DNA from: Globisporangium splendens
Taxonomy: Eukaryota; Oomycota; Peronosporomycetes; Pythiales; Pythiaceae
Reading direction: 5' to 3'
Assembly (NCBI GenBank): GCA_006386115.1
Contig: VFIW01000003.1
Location: forward strand, 186,001-250,000
Length of the DNA: 64,000 nucleotides
The position numbers were made by a program, and so were the translations under genes. Under the pieces are notes generated by a model that saw only the letters and a list, made by a program, of their open reading frames with translations, was not told where the DNA came from and ran no database searches. Shown one piece after another: positions 53,946 to 64,000 of the stretch (positions within the stretch are counted from its first letter, which is position 1; each line of letters starts with the position of its first letter).

Positions 53946-54769
53946 GGTGTGCACAGAGGGAGGGAGGACGGGAGTCGAGAGAGAGAGAGAGAGAGAGAGG
54001 TGGAGATAGCGAGCTGCTTCGCTTCGGTTGATGAGATTTTGACGGAAGAGGTTGCTGCTGCAAGGAAGCCAAAGCCCGACCAACTTGGTCGGATTTAAAT
54101 GAAGCCACCAGGTGGTATTTGGATGACTTGATGTCTGTATACTTGGTTGGATTGATTGAGGCTTTTGTGTTGGTCGTAATGCAAGCTGATTGGCTAGATG
54201 GGAGAAAGATCGTACTTTGCAGGACTCGGGAATGGCCAGTGCACGCAAGAGAAAAGCCTGGCGTGTCGACGTTTCTGGATCTCTTGATAATACTTTGCTT
54301 TTAGCACCTCTAATAGCCTATGTTCTGGACGAAATCATTACTTCATTATGGGTTTTTACTTTACACAGTGTGGACTGCTTGTTTAAACTTCATATTTGAC
54401 TTTCATTTGCATCATCTTATAGAGAGAGGTAAAGCAGCAACAAAAGAGCTCTTCGCCGTCACGATGTAGCACAAACTGCACAAGTGGATACTTTTTTCGC
54501 TCTCTCTGGTAAAATGCGAGCAACCATCGCGACCGAACGGCGCGGGACATGCGAGTCTCTGCAACCAGTACAACATGTAGTGTCGTGCCCATAGCGTCTG
54601 TATTGTGATTCTGTGTGCGGGTCATCGATAAATACGTGGTGGTCCGTTTGTCGGGGGGTTCGCTGCTTGTAGCTGGCTGACTGGATCAGTAGCATGCGCC
54701 GAAGCTTGAGTGGGTGGTCCTATCCTGGCATCGAATATACGCTGCCTCTATACTATTACTTTGCGTCGC
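53946..54769. other. Intergenic region with (GA)n microsatellite
   Basis: Contains a 23-bp (GA)n run at about 53977-53999, 30-55 bp upstream of the PGM3 start and probably within its leader. No gene is seen beyond it. Confidence 0.6.
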
Positions 54770-57052
54770 CTACAAGTACGGCGCCGTCGGGGGAAGTCCT
54801 GAAGCGGTCTGTTGCCGTGGTCGTGGTGGCGACGCCAGCAGCGACGGATCGTGGACCGACACCAGGATACTGTCAATCTTGTCATCAGCGTTGTCCACGT
54901 GCTGGAACACGCCGATGAGGTAGTGCAGTTGGCGCAAAATCACCAAAAGCTTCTCCTCTGTGGCTTCCTTCTTTGACTCCAATCGAGCTTTCAGCAGCAT
55001 CACGCGTCGGAACTTGGCCAGACGACTTGTGCGGCACGCCGGACACAAATCTGCATCCGCACAACTGAGGGAGTTCTTCCGTGGACGCTTCCCTCCTAGT
55101 AGCACAGCATCGTCGTCCGCGTCAACGCTTCCTTTGGTTTCCTCCACGTCGTCCTCTTTTGGACTCATGCAGCCACCCAAATAGTACGTTTGCAGCGTCG
55201 CGTACTCATCGGCGTTAAACGGAAAACTGGCAATGTCGAGGATCACTTTGCGCACTTGAATCTCCATTGTGCTTTCATACCGTGGACTTTTCAGCGACAA
55301 CCGATTCTGCGCCGGGGTCGTCGGGAATTGGACAATGGATCCGCGCGAGGGAAGACCCACGCGTGGCGGTCTTCTAGCAGAATACGACGGCGCCGACGCC
55401 GTGATATTGGCAGTGGCACCAGCAGCAGTAGCAGTCGCCATCGCATCACTATTGCTACCGATGCTTCCACTCGATGAGCTCGACTTCACGGGACCGTTGG
55501 CATCGAGGCGCTGGTACTTGGGATGCACTTGCTCACTCGTATCACTGGAGGATCCCGAGGAGGTGTGCACGGAAGCGTTTACTTGGTCTACGTTCTTGCG
55601 TTTATTGGAACTCGAACCTTCACTTGGTGGCCGTCGGTTCTCTTGTAAATATTTCAAAATACGTTCATTGCGCGTCAGCGTATCGGAGTACCGCCTTGTG
55701 ACGCCGGCGCCAGTCTCTCGATCTCGATTACCGCCTTCTGCACTTGTGTCTTCTGGCAGTAAATACTCGCCCCCGCTCGACGGCGGAGACACGACTGAAC
55801 TAAGATCCACGCCCGTCAACTTGAGCAACAGCGACTTTGGGTTGGAATTGATGGCACCCACGATGCACGACGCCGCATAATTACTCGCACCCTTCGCCGA
55901 CAGCGACATGCCTGTGAGCCCATTGGTCTTCCTCATATACTGCGTGCTCGCCCAGTCGTGGCCATCCAGGAGAAGACACAACAACGAACTGCTGTACGCG
56001 AGCCCCATACTCAAGTCCCGCAATCCCAGCAACGACATCTGCGAATAGCTTAAATCCAACACGCGCAGCACGGCATTTTTCGCCAATAGCGCGCCAAATG
56101 CTCCGGCACCGACGTCGCCCATCGGGTTGTTGTCAATGTACAAATTCTGCAGGCAGTTCGGATTGCCGTTGCACAGCGCCTTGGCGAGCGCGAGCGCGCC
56201 TTCTTGGTCGATGCCGTTTTTCCCGATCTCGAGCGTCGTCAACACGGCTTGTCCGGACGCAAACGCGGCGGCGATGTGCTTGATGCCATTGCTGCCGATC
56301 TTGTTTTGCCCTAACGTGAGCTCCTCGAGCACCTTGTTCACAGTGAGCGCCTCTGCTAAACACTGCATGCCGTTGCTTCCGATCCCATTCGTCCCGATGT
56401 ACAGCGAGCGAAGCCCAACGTTCACTTTCAACCCTTCAGCCAAGTACTTGGCGCCTTCCTCGCCAATGTTGTTCCCACTCAGATGCAGACTCCGCAGCGT
56501 CGTGTTCTTCGTCAGCGACTGCGCGATAGCCTTGGCGCCCGCGGGTCCAATGTCGTTCCCACTCAGATACAAACTCTCCAACGATACATTCTGCTCCAGC
56601 GCCTTCGCGAGCAAGCCCGCGCCTTTATCGGTGATGCGGTTAAATCCGAGGTCCAGCGTGCGCAGGTTGGTCTTGTGTACGAGCACGTGACCCAGCAGCT
56701 TGGTCGAGATGTTGCCCAGCGAAAACCCGCCGAGCTTCAGGACCGAATACGGCGCGAGGTCTTCTTGCATGCGCTGACTCACGGATCTCCACGTCGCGGT
56801 GCCGTTCTCTATATCCCGATAGTAGCTCCTCAGACAGCGCTGGATGAGATCTCGCGGCGGACACGCGTCGTGATGCACTGGCGGCTGTGGGGCGGTTCTC
56901 GCGCCATCGTTATCGGCTGCTGTCGCTGTCGGAGGCTGCGGTTGTGCGCTCTCTGTCCGGTCCGTCGGCGACGTTGCGACGGCGTGCTGCTTGGCCGCAG
57001 TCACCGCATCGCGCTCGCTGTATTTAAACCTGGCACTGATATCCCTCATCAT
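54770..57052 (-). CDS. Ribonuclease-inhibitor-type leucine-rich repeat protein
   Basis: From the paired ATGs at 57052/57049 this is about 760 residues. The N-terminus is low-complexity. Residues about 120-345 hold eight or so 28-residue RI-type LRRs (such as NLRTLDLGFNRITDKGAGLLAKAL, SLESLYLSGNDIGPAGAKAIA, LRSLHLSGNNIGEEGAKYLAEGL). A Ser/Asn-rich disordered region follows. The C-terminal part has a Cys pair (CADADLCPACRTSR) and a helical tail (LLKARLESKKEATEEKLLVILRQLHYLIGVF). No NACHT, kinase or transmembrane domain is seen. RI-type LRRs mediate protein-protein contacts, so a scaffold or RanGAP-like role is possible; no catalytic Arg can be assigned. The frame remains open to 57514, but the extension is Arg/Ser-rich and probably leader. 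Confidence 0.78.
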   Translation of the reverse strand: MMRDISARFKYSERDAVTAAKQHAVATSPTDRTESAQPQPPTATAADNDGARTAPQPPVHHDACPPRDLIQRCLRSYYRDIENGTATWRSVSQRMQEDLAPYSVLKLGGFSLGNISTKLLGHVLVHKTNLRTLDLGFNRITDKGAGLLAKALEQNVSLESLYLSGNDIGPAGAKAIAQSLTKNTTLRSLHLSGNNIGEEGAKYLAEGLKVNVGLRSLYIGTNGIGSNGMQCLAEALTVNKVLEELTLGQNKIGSNGIKHIAAAFASGQAVLTTLEIGKNGIDQEGALALAKALCNGNPNCLQNLYIDNNPMGDVGAGAFGALLAKNAVLRVLDLSYSQMSLLGLRDLSMGLAYSSSLLCLLLDGHDWASTQYMRKTNGLTGMSLSAKGASNYAASCIVGAINSNPKSLLLKLTGVDLSSVVSPPSSGGEYLLPEDTSAEGGNRDRETGAGVTRRYSDTLTRNERILKYLQENRRPPSEGSSSNKRKNVDQVNASVHTSSGSSSDTSEQVHPKYQRLDANGPVKSSSSSGSIGSNSDAMATATAAGATANITASAPSYSARRPPRVGLPSRGSIVQFPTTPAQNRLSLKSPRYESTMEIQVRKVILDIASFPFNADEYATLQTYYLGGCMSPKEDDVEETKGSVDADDDAVLLGGKRPRKNSLSCADADLCPACRTSRLAKFRRVMLLKARLESKKEATEEKLLVILRQLHYLIGVFQHVDNADDKIDSILVSVHDPSLLASPPRPRQQTASGLPPTAPYL

Positions 57053-60000
57053 AGGCTTCGCTTGTACGACGAATCGATGCTTGCGACAAGGGAGGGAAAG
57101 AGAGAAGTCCCCCGCCTGAGCTCGCGATCGACTCGACAAATTCAAAACGAAAACTGCAGTAAACGACTTCCGCTCGTAACTCGCTTGGATGGGGCGGAAG
57201 GACGGACGACGCGAAGGTAATCGCACTCGCCCAATGCGATAATCGAACGTCCGTCTCGACGCAAATGGATGAACGGAGGAGGAGGGAGGGACGCCAATCG
57301 ATTCAATCCAGCGAGTGGTCTGCGCGGATCCCACTCCTGTTTCTTTCCTTCTTTCTTTCTTCCCTCCTAGCGCGCGCACTGAGGGAGAGGGGAGAAAGGC
57401 GTACAGTGCGCTGCGATCCCGCGCCACCACGTCGTCGACGTCGAAAAGCACGAAATCACAAGTGATAGGCCGACGCACCGCTGCGTCACGCGCCGGAAGA
57501 CTGGGAGAAGACACAGAAAACGCGGCTTCAAACTCCAGGGAACGGGACCACCTGGCTGACTGACTGGGCGGCGCTAATTGCGAGATCCGTCAACGGGCGG
57601 GAGTGTCGGCGGCCAGTCGCCCATCAGGAAACGGGAGGTGTCCGAACAGGGTAACCCTCCGAAAGTCGCGTATTGTTCTAGTAGCAATATCACGCGTAAT
57701 AAAGAGAAAAGATCGTAAAGTTTAGACTCCGTCTAGTATTACTAATCACAAAGTCGTGCTAACGCTTTAGTTGATATAGAGAGGGCGGTGGGATCTGAGA
57801 GTAGTCTGTTTACACTTTTCCACAGAATATTAAAACCTCACTGAATGTTCGCGCACACTCTTCGCGAGGTTTTACGCTGATGTCATCAAGGTTTTTTGTG
57901 CAAAAAACTGAAGTTTTCTTTTTCTACGTGTGCATAAAAAAAGGCCCGAGTGTGAGTGTGTTTTTGCCCACGCATCAGTGGGGAGGAAGCTCTCAAAAAC
58001 GAGCACGTTGGGAAAGGTCCACACGTTCCAATAACACACCACAAAGATCTGGACGTTTGCATGCGATCTGTTATCCGAAATTGTTTCTTCTGGAAGAGTG
58101 TTGACCAGTGCAATGAACGCCTCGACTGGCTGCAGTGTTCGCACTCGTGCGACTCTGTTTTTCGAGCTGCAGCAGGGACACCCCAGATGGTGTGCAATCT
58201 TCCCGTGTTCGAAAAAGCGCCGCGCTCCCCTCTCTCCCGAGGTTTGGGCGACTGGCAGCTGGCCGCCAGCGCGCCATGTAACGCCGGCAGAAGGAGCGCA
58301 TGGGGGGTGATGACGACGCTTCGGCTCAAGAAGACACACATCGAGGATTAAAAGTCTGTAAAAGTAGGGCATTCTTCCTGAAGTTAGGTATGGTTTTGCT
58401 ATTTGTTGCTGCAGCCAAAGCGTTTCGTCAATTGGCTGGAAAAGAAAGAGAAATTGCTATTTCAGCGCTGTGGTGTCCACTCGTTTCTTGACTTTTGCAG
58501 CTGCCAACTGAAAAATAAGATAAAAAAATCTTCAGAAATGGCTCAGAAGACTGGCGCACTGGAAGCGCCAGAGCGTGGTTTACAGGCGAAAAGATGTCCA
58601 TACTGAGTTTCATACGAATCGCAGGAGCATCCTGATGCACCCACACAACTGGAATAAAAAATAGCGCGCGTTGCATGCATGAGTTTGAGTTGACGAGAGT
58701 GCACCAGACTTCCTGAAGTTTGGGTTGGCTCCCGTCTCTGCCGGCTTCAACCGGTTGCCATTCCCTCGCTCTTCATAAAAGACGCAGGGAAAGTGACTGC
58801 GATGCGGCTGTTGTATGGGGGGCGCCACGACACCAGCAGCAGACATCAACACTGTTGCAGTCGGCCGATTGCGTGACGCACACAAGTTCAACTACGAAAC
58901 TGAAGTTTCCCTCCGTCATAATGGCCCGTGTGACGACGCTCTGAGAGCGACCACGAAGGTGGGAATGGTGCCGTTGTCCATGGTAAATTTACTCAGAGGG
59001 GCTGGTGCGCACACGCACAATATGCACCACCATCAGTGGATTTATTACCCACCGTATAGAAGGGAAAAGCTCTGCTTTTGGGAGGGGACGAGCGACCTCG
59101 TGGAGATGGCCCGCGAGGAAAGGAGGCGAGCGACCTTGTGGAGATGGCCCACGAGGAAAGGGGGCTGACGACAGTCGCGGACGTGCGTGCGTGCGGGAGC
59201 CTTGGTGCTGAGAACATACTGTACATGCTCGGCCATCTGCATGAGTGTGTGGAGACCATTCGATATTTTCAACTTTTTTGCTGCAGGAAATGATGGTCAG
59301 AGCTCTGTTAAGAGCCATTCACGCGGTGCGTTGATACCGTATTGACAGATTTGCGGCAAGAGCGTGCACCGGCTGCCCGTAATCATTTCGTTATTTACTT
59401 GCACCAGCTGGCGCAGCCACCCATTCGGAAGGCACACAGCGCATTCGCGGCTCAATCCAAGCATGACGGAGCGCGGATCACATGCATCTGCCGTCTTTTC
59501 ATGCTGTAGGGATTAGCTTGGAAGTCGCTGCAATCAGTCTGTTGCTCATTGACGATACTGTCGAGTTGCTCAGTGGTCCACAGTCCTAGTGGTTTGCCAT
59601 TTGCTATTTGTGGACTTGCAAACGTTGTCCCTCGTGGCGGGCGACAACTCTGCTTGGTTTTCTCTCGTGGAGGTATAGTTTGAATGTTGCAGTGGCCGCT
59701 ATCATCCAGCTCATTGTGATGACTCTCGTAGCAGACACACGATGAGATAGCGATTGATCATCAGGGTGCAGGATCAGACAATGCCCACGCACGACACGCC
59801 GTAGCTGAATTCATTTATCAGCAGCCTTGAACTTTGGGCGGCGTATTAAAAAGGGAGCTGCACGTCGCGTCGTGAGAGGCGCTTTCCCTCTTTTTACACA
59901 GGATGGGCTCAGTTTCAAAGGAGCAAAAGGAAACAGCGAAAGTTCAGGATCGGGTGTGAAGTGCACTCCCTCGACTGAAGTTTCCTAGGAGGGACGAAGG

Positions 60001-60595
60001 GAGTGAAAGCTCTCCCTTGGACCCAGAGAAGCTTGAACTTCAAGCTGCTGAGCCCATCACGAGCTGCGCGCAATAAAATAACTGAACAGAAGCGAGCGGG
60101 ATCACCTCCAAGCACCCAAACAATCAGGTCCATCTTGTTAGCCAGAGAAATGAAATGCTGAGAAAGTCGCCGAGCGAATGCGCAGTGTTGTTTCATTCAT
60201 TGGCAATTGACGCGAAAATCCAGCGGCTAAAATTTCGCGTCGATTGCCCTTTTTGTCAAGGAACGCGCATGGCTGCTCGTCGATTTCTTTAGCTGGCGCA
60301 AAATTTGAGAATTGCCACTCGCGTTGGCTGCTTGTGCGCTCTTTAACTTCATGAACTGATCTGCAGTCGCGCTTTTTAACAAGTGTGACTGCATGAGTGT
60401 GTCCGTCAGCAGCTCAACATTCTTGGAGCAAATCTGTGAGGTCATGCTGTGCCAAATGGGTTCGTGGTGTTTATCCTTTGGCTCCAGGTTCGTAGCACGT
60501 TTCATGCGAAACTCGTCTGATAAATGTTTTATAACGTGTTGAACTTGTTGGAATCACGAGTGATGGTCGTTTCACTTCACAACCACAGATCTTAC
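57053..60595. other. Gene-poor region
   Basis: This 3.5-kb stretch has many overlapping frames of 60-166 codons on both strands, none recognisable. A twofold 38-bp tandem repeat lies at 59091-59166. Confidence 0.45.
59091..59166. repeat. Two-copy 38-bp tandem repeat
   Basis: Two units beginning AGCGACC and containing GTGGAGATGGCCC, starting at 59091 and 59129, with a few differences. Confidence 0.7.
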
Positions 60596-60611
60596 GACTC
60601 ATTTTAGTTGC
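60596..60611 (+). promoter_or_regulatory. Inr-like element, exonuclease-ATPase gene
   Basis: GACTCATTTTAGTTGC resembles the Inr and lies about 25-35 bp before the ATG at 60634. Confidence 0.4.
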
Positions 60612-60633
60612 GAGGTTGGTCGACTTGGTGCTG

Positions 60634-63387
60634 ATGGAGGAGCTGCAGAGGTGGTTCGCAGGCTTCGGTGGCGATACTGACGGCACTGTGAACAGCGACG
60701 CGCCACTACCACCACCGCTATATCCACAACAACCGCCACCATCGTCTTCGGTATCAGCAGCGTCCTCGTCAGTAGCCGATGCTGACGCAGCAGACGCACT
60801 CTTGTCGATCGAAGAGCTCGACGCGCGGCTGAAGGCTTCGCGCCATTTCAAGAGTCTAAACTTTGGGATTCTGTCGCTGGCCACGAGTGATCCTGATGGC
60901 AAAGCGTACTTGCGTAATGTAGAACACCTCGCCTCGGTGCAGAGGCTCATCAAGGAAGGCGTCCTCTCCGCAGACCTGAGCGGACTGCAGGTCTCAAAGA
61001 AGTTGTGGTTCATGTACCACGAGGATCTTGATGGCGCTGGCGCGTATTTCACCAAGAAAGGGAGGTTGTTGTCGAAGGCTGAAAAGCGCGCAGCGAAAGA
61101 AAAAGCAAAGGAAGACGCGCCGCTGGCAGCAAAGTACGAAAAACAGGAGAAGAAGAAAGCCAAGCTCCTCAAAAAGATTGAGAAAGCGCGTGTGAACCAG
61201 AACCTTGGAAACCTCGCTACGTTTCAGAAACGACTCGCGACAATTAACGCAACTCTACGCGAGCTGCAGCTGCAAATGAGAGACGAAGTGCTTGCTGGTG
61301 GACGCACTGATGAGTATAATGCGACTGGTGGTGGTGAGCGAGAGATCGCAAGGCTTTCTACAATGTCACCAGACTCGTTACTGGACACACACCACCAACC
61401 CAGCAGGAACGAGAGCGCTCCATCATTGCCACCTTCACCAAACTTGCTCACTAATGGTGTGCTGGACGATCCAGCACCATCTTTGCCGTCGGAACTGGTG
61501 ACACGATCGCTTTCGCCTTCTACGGGGAGACCTGGTGTCAAATACACGCTCATCTCTACAAAAAGTGGTCTCATTGAGCTGTGTGAGCGAGGTGGGATCT
61601 GGCGAGGAGAAGGTGGTGAGTGTACTGCTGTCGTGGACGTTGAAGGTGTTCCAGACCATGTGTCGTTGCTTCAGATTTGCGTCGATGCCACCAGCGTCTA
61701 CATCTTTGATGGTCTCGCTATTGGGGAGCAAACTCTTCTCGACGCATTGACGCCATTCTTCCAGGCGCGCAATATTCTGAAAGTGCTGCATGATGTACAC
61801 ATGGATGCGCTCGGGATTTGGCAGAAAAGTGCCGAGAAATTATCGCTTCATGGCGTCCTAGATACGCAGCTCGTCATGGAAGCTTGCTCGGCAAAGGAGG
61901 GAGATATGCTCAGTGGATTTAACGCCATGCTCGCGGAGTGGCATCCGAATGGAAAACTCACTCAGCACCCGACGAAAGCTGTGATCCGCCAGATTATGGA
62001 CGCAAACAAGCAATTTGTGCTCCAGCGACCATTATCGACTGCGTTCCTAGAGTACGCAGTGCTAGACGTGCTTTTGTTGCATGAGTGCATCCCGACGATT
62101 CTTAGCGTCCTATCGAGCGGCGTCGGCAACAAAAGCGTTCAGCAACTTGTTAAGGCATCAGAGCAACGAGCGATGAACGCGATCAAGAACAACGGAATCC
62201 GATCCGTATGGGTTGACGAAGCGCATCGTTTGGCGTCGGTGGAGCTACTCGCGCTGCGAGGGATCGCCCCCACAGCGCTGTCGAAGACCATTGACCACGA
62301 CATGGACTCGCTATTGCGTCTGCTCCCCCCTCGTTTCCGCAATGCGCCGCTGTTTGAGCAGCCCGAGACGATTTGTCGCATCATCGACGTGGTGCTGGAT
62401 AAAGGCCGTCAAGCGTACGCCTTTATTGACGGTCAGGGCCGAACACCACTGCTTGAAAGCAATATTGCGGGTGATAGTAGAAAGGACACAGAAGCCTTGG
62501 TCACACTAGAGGACATTGCGCTGGTCGTGCAAAATATCGGCATACACAAGTTTGGAGGCGACAATCGCGCAGGCATCGACGGATCCCTTCATCGGATTTC
62601 TGCGATGCGGAATAAGTCCAACAGGGTCTACGGACTCACGTTCCGCGTGGGTCGCGCTTTCCCTGGCGTATCAGACGTCTTGGTCGATGTTTTTCGTGGA
62701 ATTAACCCTGCTTTTTCAACCTCACCCACTTCCCTTGAAGGCATGGCGGCACCTCCGCCTTCGGTATTGATCCTTGGGCTTCCAGGCCATGGCAAGACAA
62801 CGTTGATTCGAGACATTGCGCGGTCGCTGAGCTGGTCGGGGCAAAACGTCTGCATCATTGATACGTCGAATGAAATCGGCGGTGATGGCGATGTCCCGCA
62901 TCACCACGTCGGGTATGCGCGGCGCATGATGGTGCCATCGTTGGACGTCCAGGCGCAGGTGATGGTCGAGTGCGTGCAGAACCACACTGTTTCGACGATG
63001 ATCATCGATGAGATTGGTCGCATGGCCGAAGTCTCTGCCGCACAGATCGTGCGCCAACGTGGAGTCGCGATTATCGCGAGTGCGCATGGTGATTTGCGAT
63101 CGCTGGTCAAGAATTCCGAGCTTTGCGGTCTCATCGGTGGCGTCGAGACAGTGACGATTGGAGATGCAGTGGCCAAGAAACATGGTGGCTCCAAGTTGAA
63201 GACGCAGCGCGTGCACGCGCCAACGTTCGATGCCATCGTCGAAGTGAAGGCTCGGAACGAGTACGTTGTGATTCTCAACACGGCCGAGGCAGTGGACGAC
63301 ATCTTGGAAGGTCGGTTCGCAAAAGGCCAGCGGCGTAGTCGAGACCCGAAAACCGGGGCGATCCGCATGCAATTGGTGCGAGTGTAA
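60634..63387 (+). CDS. DEDDy 3'-5' exonuclease fused to a SpoIIIAA/Ycf45-like AAA ATPase
   Basis: The first real ATG is 60634, giving 917 residues without introns. Residues about 20-150 hold a Ser/Pro linker and an unrecognised block (FKSLNFGILSLA). A long basic coiled coil follows (SKAEKRAAKEKAKED to KKAKLLKKIEKA). Residues about 330-500 form a DnaQ-like exonuclease: CTAVVDVEG (Asp-Glu), LKVLHDVHMDALGI (Asp) and LEYAVLDVLLLHECI (Tyr-x3-Asp), so all DEDDy residues are present, closest to the EXD1 type. Residues about 540-917 match SpoIIIAA/Ycf45: VYGLTFRVGRAF, Walker A LGLPGHGKTTLIRDIA (about 715), NEIGGDGDVPH and Walker B STMIIDEIGR (about 789). A nucleic-acid processing role is likely, possibly in an organelle since Ycf45 is otherwise plastid/cyanobacterial. 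There is no obvious targeting peptide. Confidence 0.85.
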   Translation: MEELQRWFAGFGGDTDGTVNSDAPLPPPLYPQQPPPSSSVSAASSSVADADAADALLSIEELDARLKASRHFKSLNFGILSLATSDPDGKAYLRNVEHLASVQRLIKEGVLSADLSGLQVSKKLWFMYHEDLDGAGAYFTKKGRLLSKAEKRAAKEKAKEDAPLAAKYEKQEKKKAKLLKKIEKARVNQNLGNLATFQKRLATINATLRELQLQMRDEVLAGGRTDEYNATGGGEREIARLSTMSPDSLLDTHHQPSRNESAPSLPPSPNLLTNGVLDDPAPSLPSELVTRSLSPSTGRPGVKYTLISTKSGLIELCERGGIWRGEGGECTAVVDVEGVPDHVSLLQICVDATSVYIFDGLAIGEQTLLDALTPFFQARNILKVLHDVHMDALGIWQKSAEKLSLHGVLDTQLVMEACSAKEGDMLSGFNAMLAEWHPNGKLTQHPTKAVIRQIMDANKQFVLQRPLSTAFLEYAVLDVLLLHECIPTILSVLSSGVGNKSVQQLVKASEQRAMNAIKNNGIRSVWVDEAHRLASVELLALRGIAPTALSKTIDHDMDSLLRLLPPRFRNAPLFEQPETICRIIDVVLDKGRQAYAFIDGQGRTPLLESNIAGDSRKDTEALVTLEDIALVVQNIGIHKFGGDNRAGIDGSLHRISAMRNKSNRVYGLTFRVGRAFPGVSDVLVDVFRGINPAFSTSPTSLEGMAAPPPSVLILGLPGHGKTTLIRDIARSLSWSGQNVCIIDTSNEIGGDGDVPHHHVGYARRMMVPSLDVQAQVMVECVQNHTVSTMIIDEIGRMAEVSAAQIVRQRGVAIIASAHGDLRSLVKNSELCGLIGGVETVTIGDAVAKKHGGSKLKTQRVHAPTFDAIVEVKARNEYVVILNTAEAVDDILEGRFAKGQRRSRDPKTGAIRMQLVRV

Positions 63388-63921
63388 GAGGTGGCACAAC
63401 TTGATTTGTTTGGGGGTCTCGCGGATCATCGGTAGTGTCCATGCACACAAGATATGGGCTTCTACCTGCTGTCTGCAATTGGCGTTTTCGCCCATTTGTG
63501 GCCATCGAATAGTAGCAGTGGCTATCCCGTTGAGATCCACTGTCCTTGTGTTATCAGGCTGGCAAACGCTCAAATGGGTCCCACAATGCACGAAAGCACC
63601 GCATTTTCCACAATGAGCTCCCCATTGCGACAAGCTCATGTAGCCATCCGCTTTGTGATTGGTCCATCTGAGTTTGACACTCGAAGCGTGCGTCATGTTA
63701 CAAACCATAGCGTGACATAATGTCGGTTATAGAGTCGATGGTATTGAACACACTGTGTTGTGCGGTTGGGAGATTTTCGATTCGGAGCCATGTGAAAAAA
63801 AAAAAAAAACAAAACAAGCAAGTCGGTCGTCGTCGTCCGCTCTCTCTCTCTCTCTCTCTCTCTCTCTGGAAGTCGGCGGAAGCGCGCGCCTCAGTTCGCT
63901 CGACGCCGCTGCCGCAGCAGG
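63388..63921. other. Intergenic region with A- and CT-tracts
   Basis: Contains a poly-A run near 63793-63807 and a (CT)n microsatellite at about 63840-63867, just upstream of the ATG at 63922. No other gene is seen. Confidence 0.6.
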
Positions 63922-64000
63922 ATGAGCAAGGTGCGCACTATTGCGGTCTCCATTGCGCCTCCAACGCCCCTCGCCTCGCTCTCTCATTCGCTCTTCACAA
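63922..64000 (+). CDS. Possible start of a gene cut by the window edge
   Basis: An ATG after the CT tract reads MSK followed by GTGCGC, which may be a splice donor, or continues VRTIAVSIAPPTP in frame to the edge. Too short to identify. The pyrimidine-rich leader resembles that of PGM3. Confidence 0.25.
   Translation, partial: MSKVRTIAVSIAPPTPLASLSHSLFT

Noticed and set aside
57053..57514. N-terminal 154-residue extension of the LRR protein
   Set aside because: The added part is Arg/Ser-rich, with purine/pyrimidine tracts typical of leader sequence. The MMRD start is more plausible, though the extension is not excluded.
57872..58372. 166-codon minus-strand frame
   Set aside because: There is no domain, signal or promoter, several frames of similar size overlap it, and it is probably noncoding.
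59091..59166. Possible CRISPR-like or larger repeat array
   Set aside because: There are only two imperfect adjacent copies with no spacers, and the genome is eukaryotic; it is a simple tandem duplication.

Overview
This is nuclear DNA from an oomycete, probably Peronosporales sensu lato (a Phytophthora- or Pythium/Globisporangium-like genome). The evidence is: short GT-AG introns of about 70-100 bp; close gene spacing on both strands; repeated matches to the oomycete core promoter (Inr followed by FPR, of the form GCTCATTyyCCAATTT); and the families present (BCS1-like AAA ATPases, FYVE-SYLF proteins, helicase-associated-domain protein, oomycete-type subtilase remnant, bZIP-like/START-like proteins). 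Species cannot be fixed from the sequence. No tRNA, rRNA, CRISPR array or intact transposon was seen.

Layout. 0-4 kb: three paralogous secreted Ser/Gly-rich repeat proteins (+,-,+), each with a core-promoter match. 4.3-5.1 kb: a subtilase pseudogene lacking the catalytic core. 5.7-12.1 kb: a mitochondrial helical-repeat protein, a seven-exon RanBP2 zinc-finger gene with micro-exons, an NME8/9-like thioredoxin and a PX-domain protein. 12.2-16.6 kb: gene-poor and decayed, with one IQ-motif remnant.

16.6-47.5 kb: a rearranged accessory block. It has two inverted copies of a two-gene BCS1-like AAA module. The right copy is at 43.5-47.5 kb. The left copy is at 16.6-19.1 kb, with its first gene reduced to a fragment. 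Between them lie a divergent AAA gene whose N-terminus matches the histone H3 tail, a cluster of six bZIP-like/START-like genes (five on minus, including one intron-less pseudogene, and one on plus), an ACR3 arsenite carrier, a head-to-head pair of FYVE-SYLF genes and another BCS1-like gene. The last two bZIP-like genes form a near-perfect ~0.99-kb inverted repeat around a 1.9-kb spacer.

47.7-64 kb: mostly conserved housekeeping genes: a helicase-associated-domain protein, a PHOSPHO1-like HAD phosphatase, an OST3/OST6-like subunit, phosphoacetylglucosamine mutase (UDP-GlcNAc synthesis), a ribonuclease-inhibitor-type LRR protein, and a fusion of a DEDD 3'-5' exonuclease with a SpoIIIAA/Ycf45-type ATPase. 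A new gene may start at the right edge.

The genes do not form one pathway. The coherent theme is local birth and death by inverted duplication: identical arms, reciprocal frameshifts in two AAA copies, in-frame deletions, truncations and an apparently retroposed copy. Exon coordinates were set by hand from GT/AG sites, frame closure and paralog comparison.
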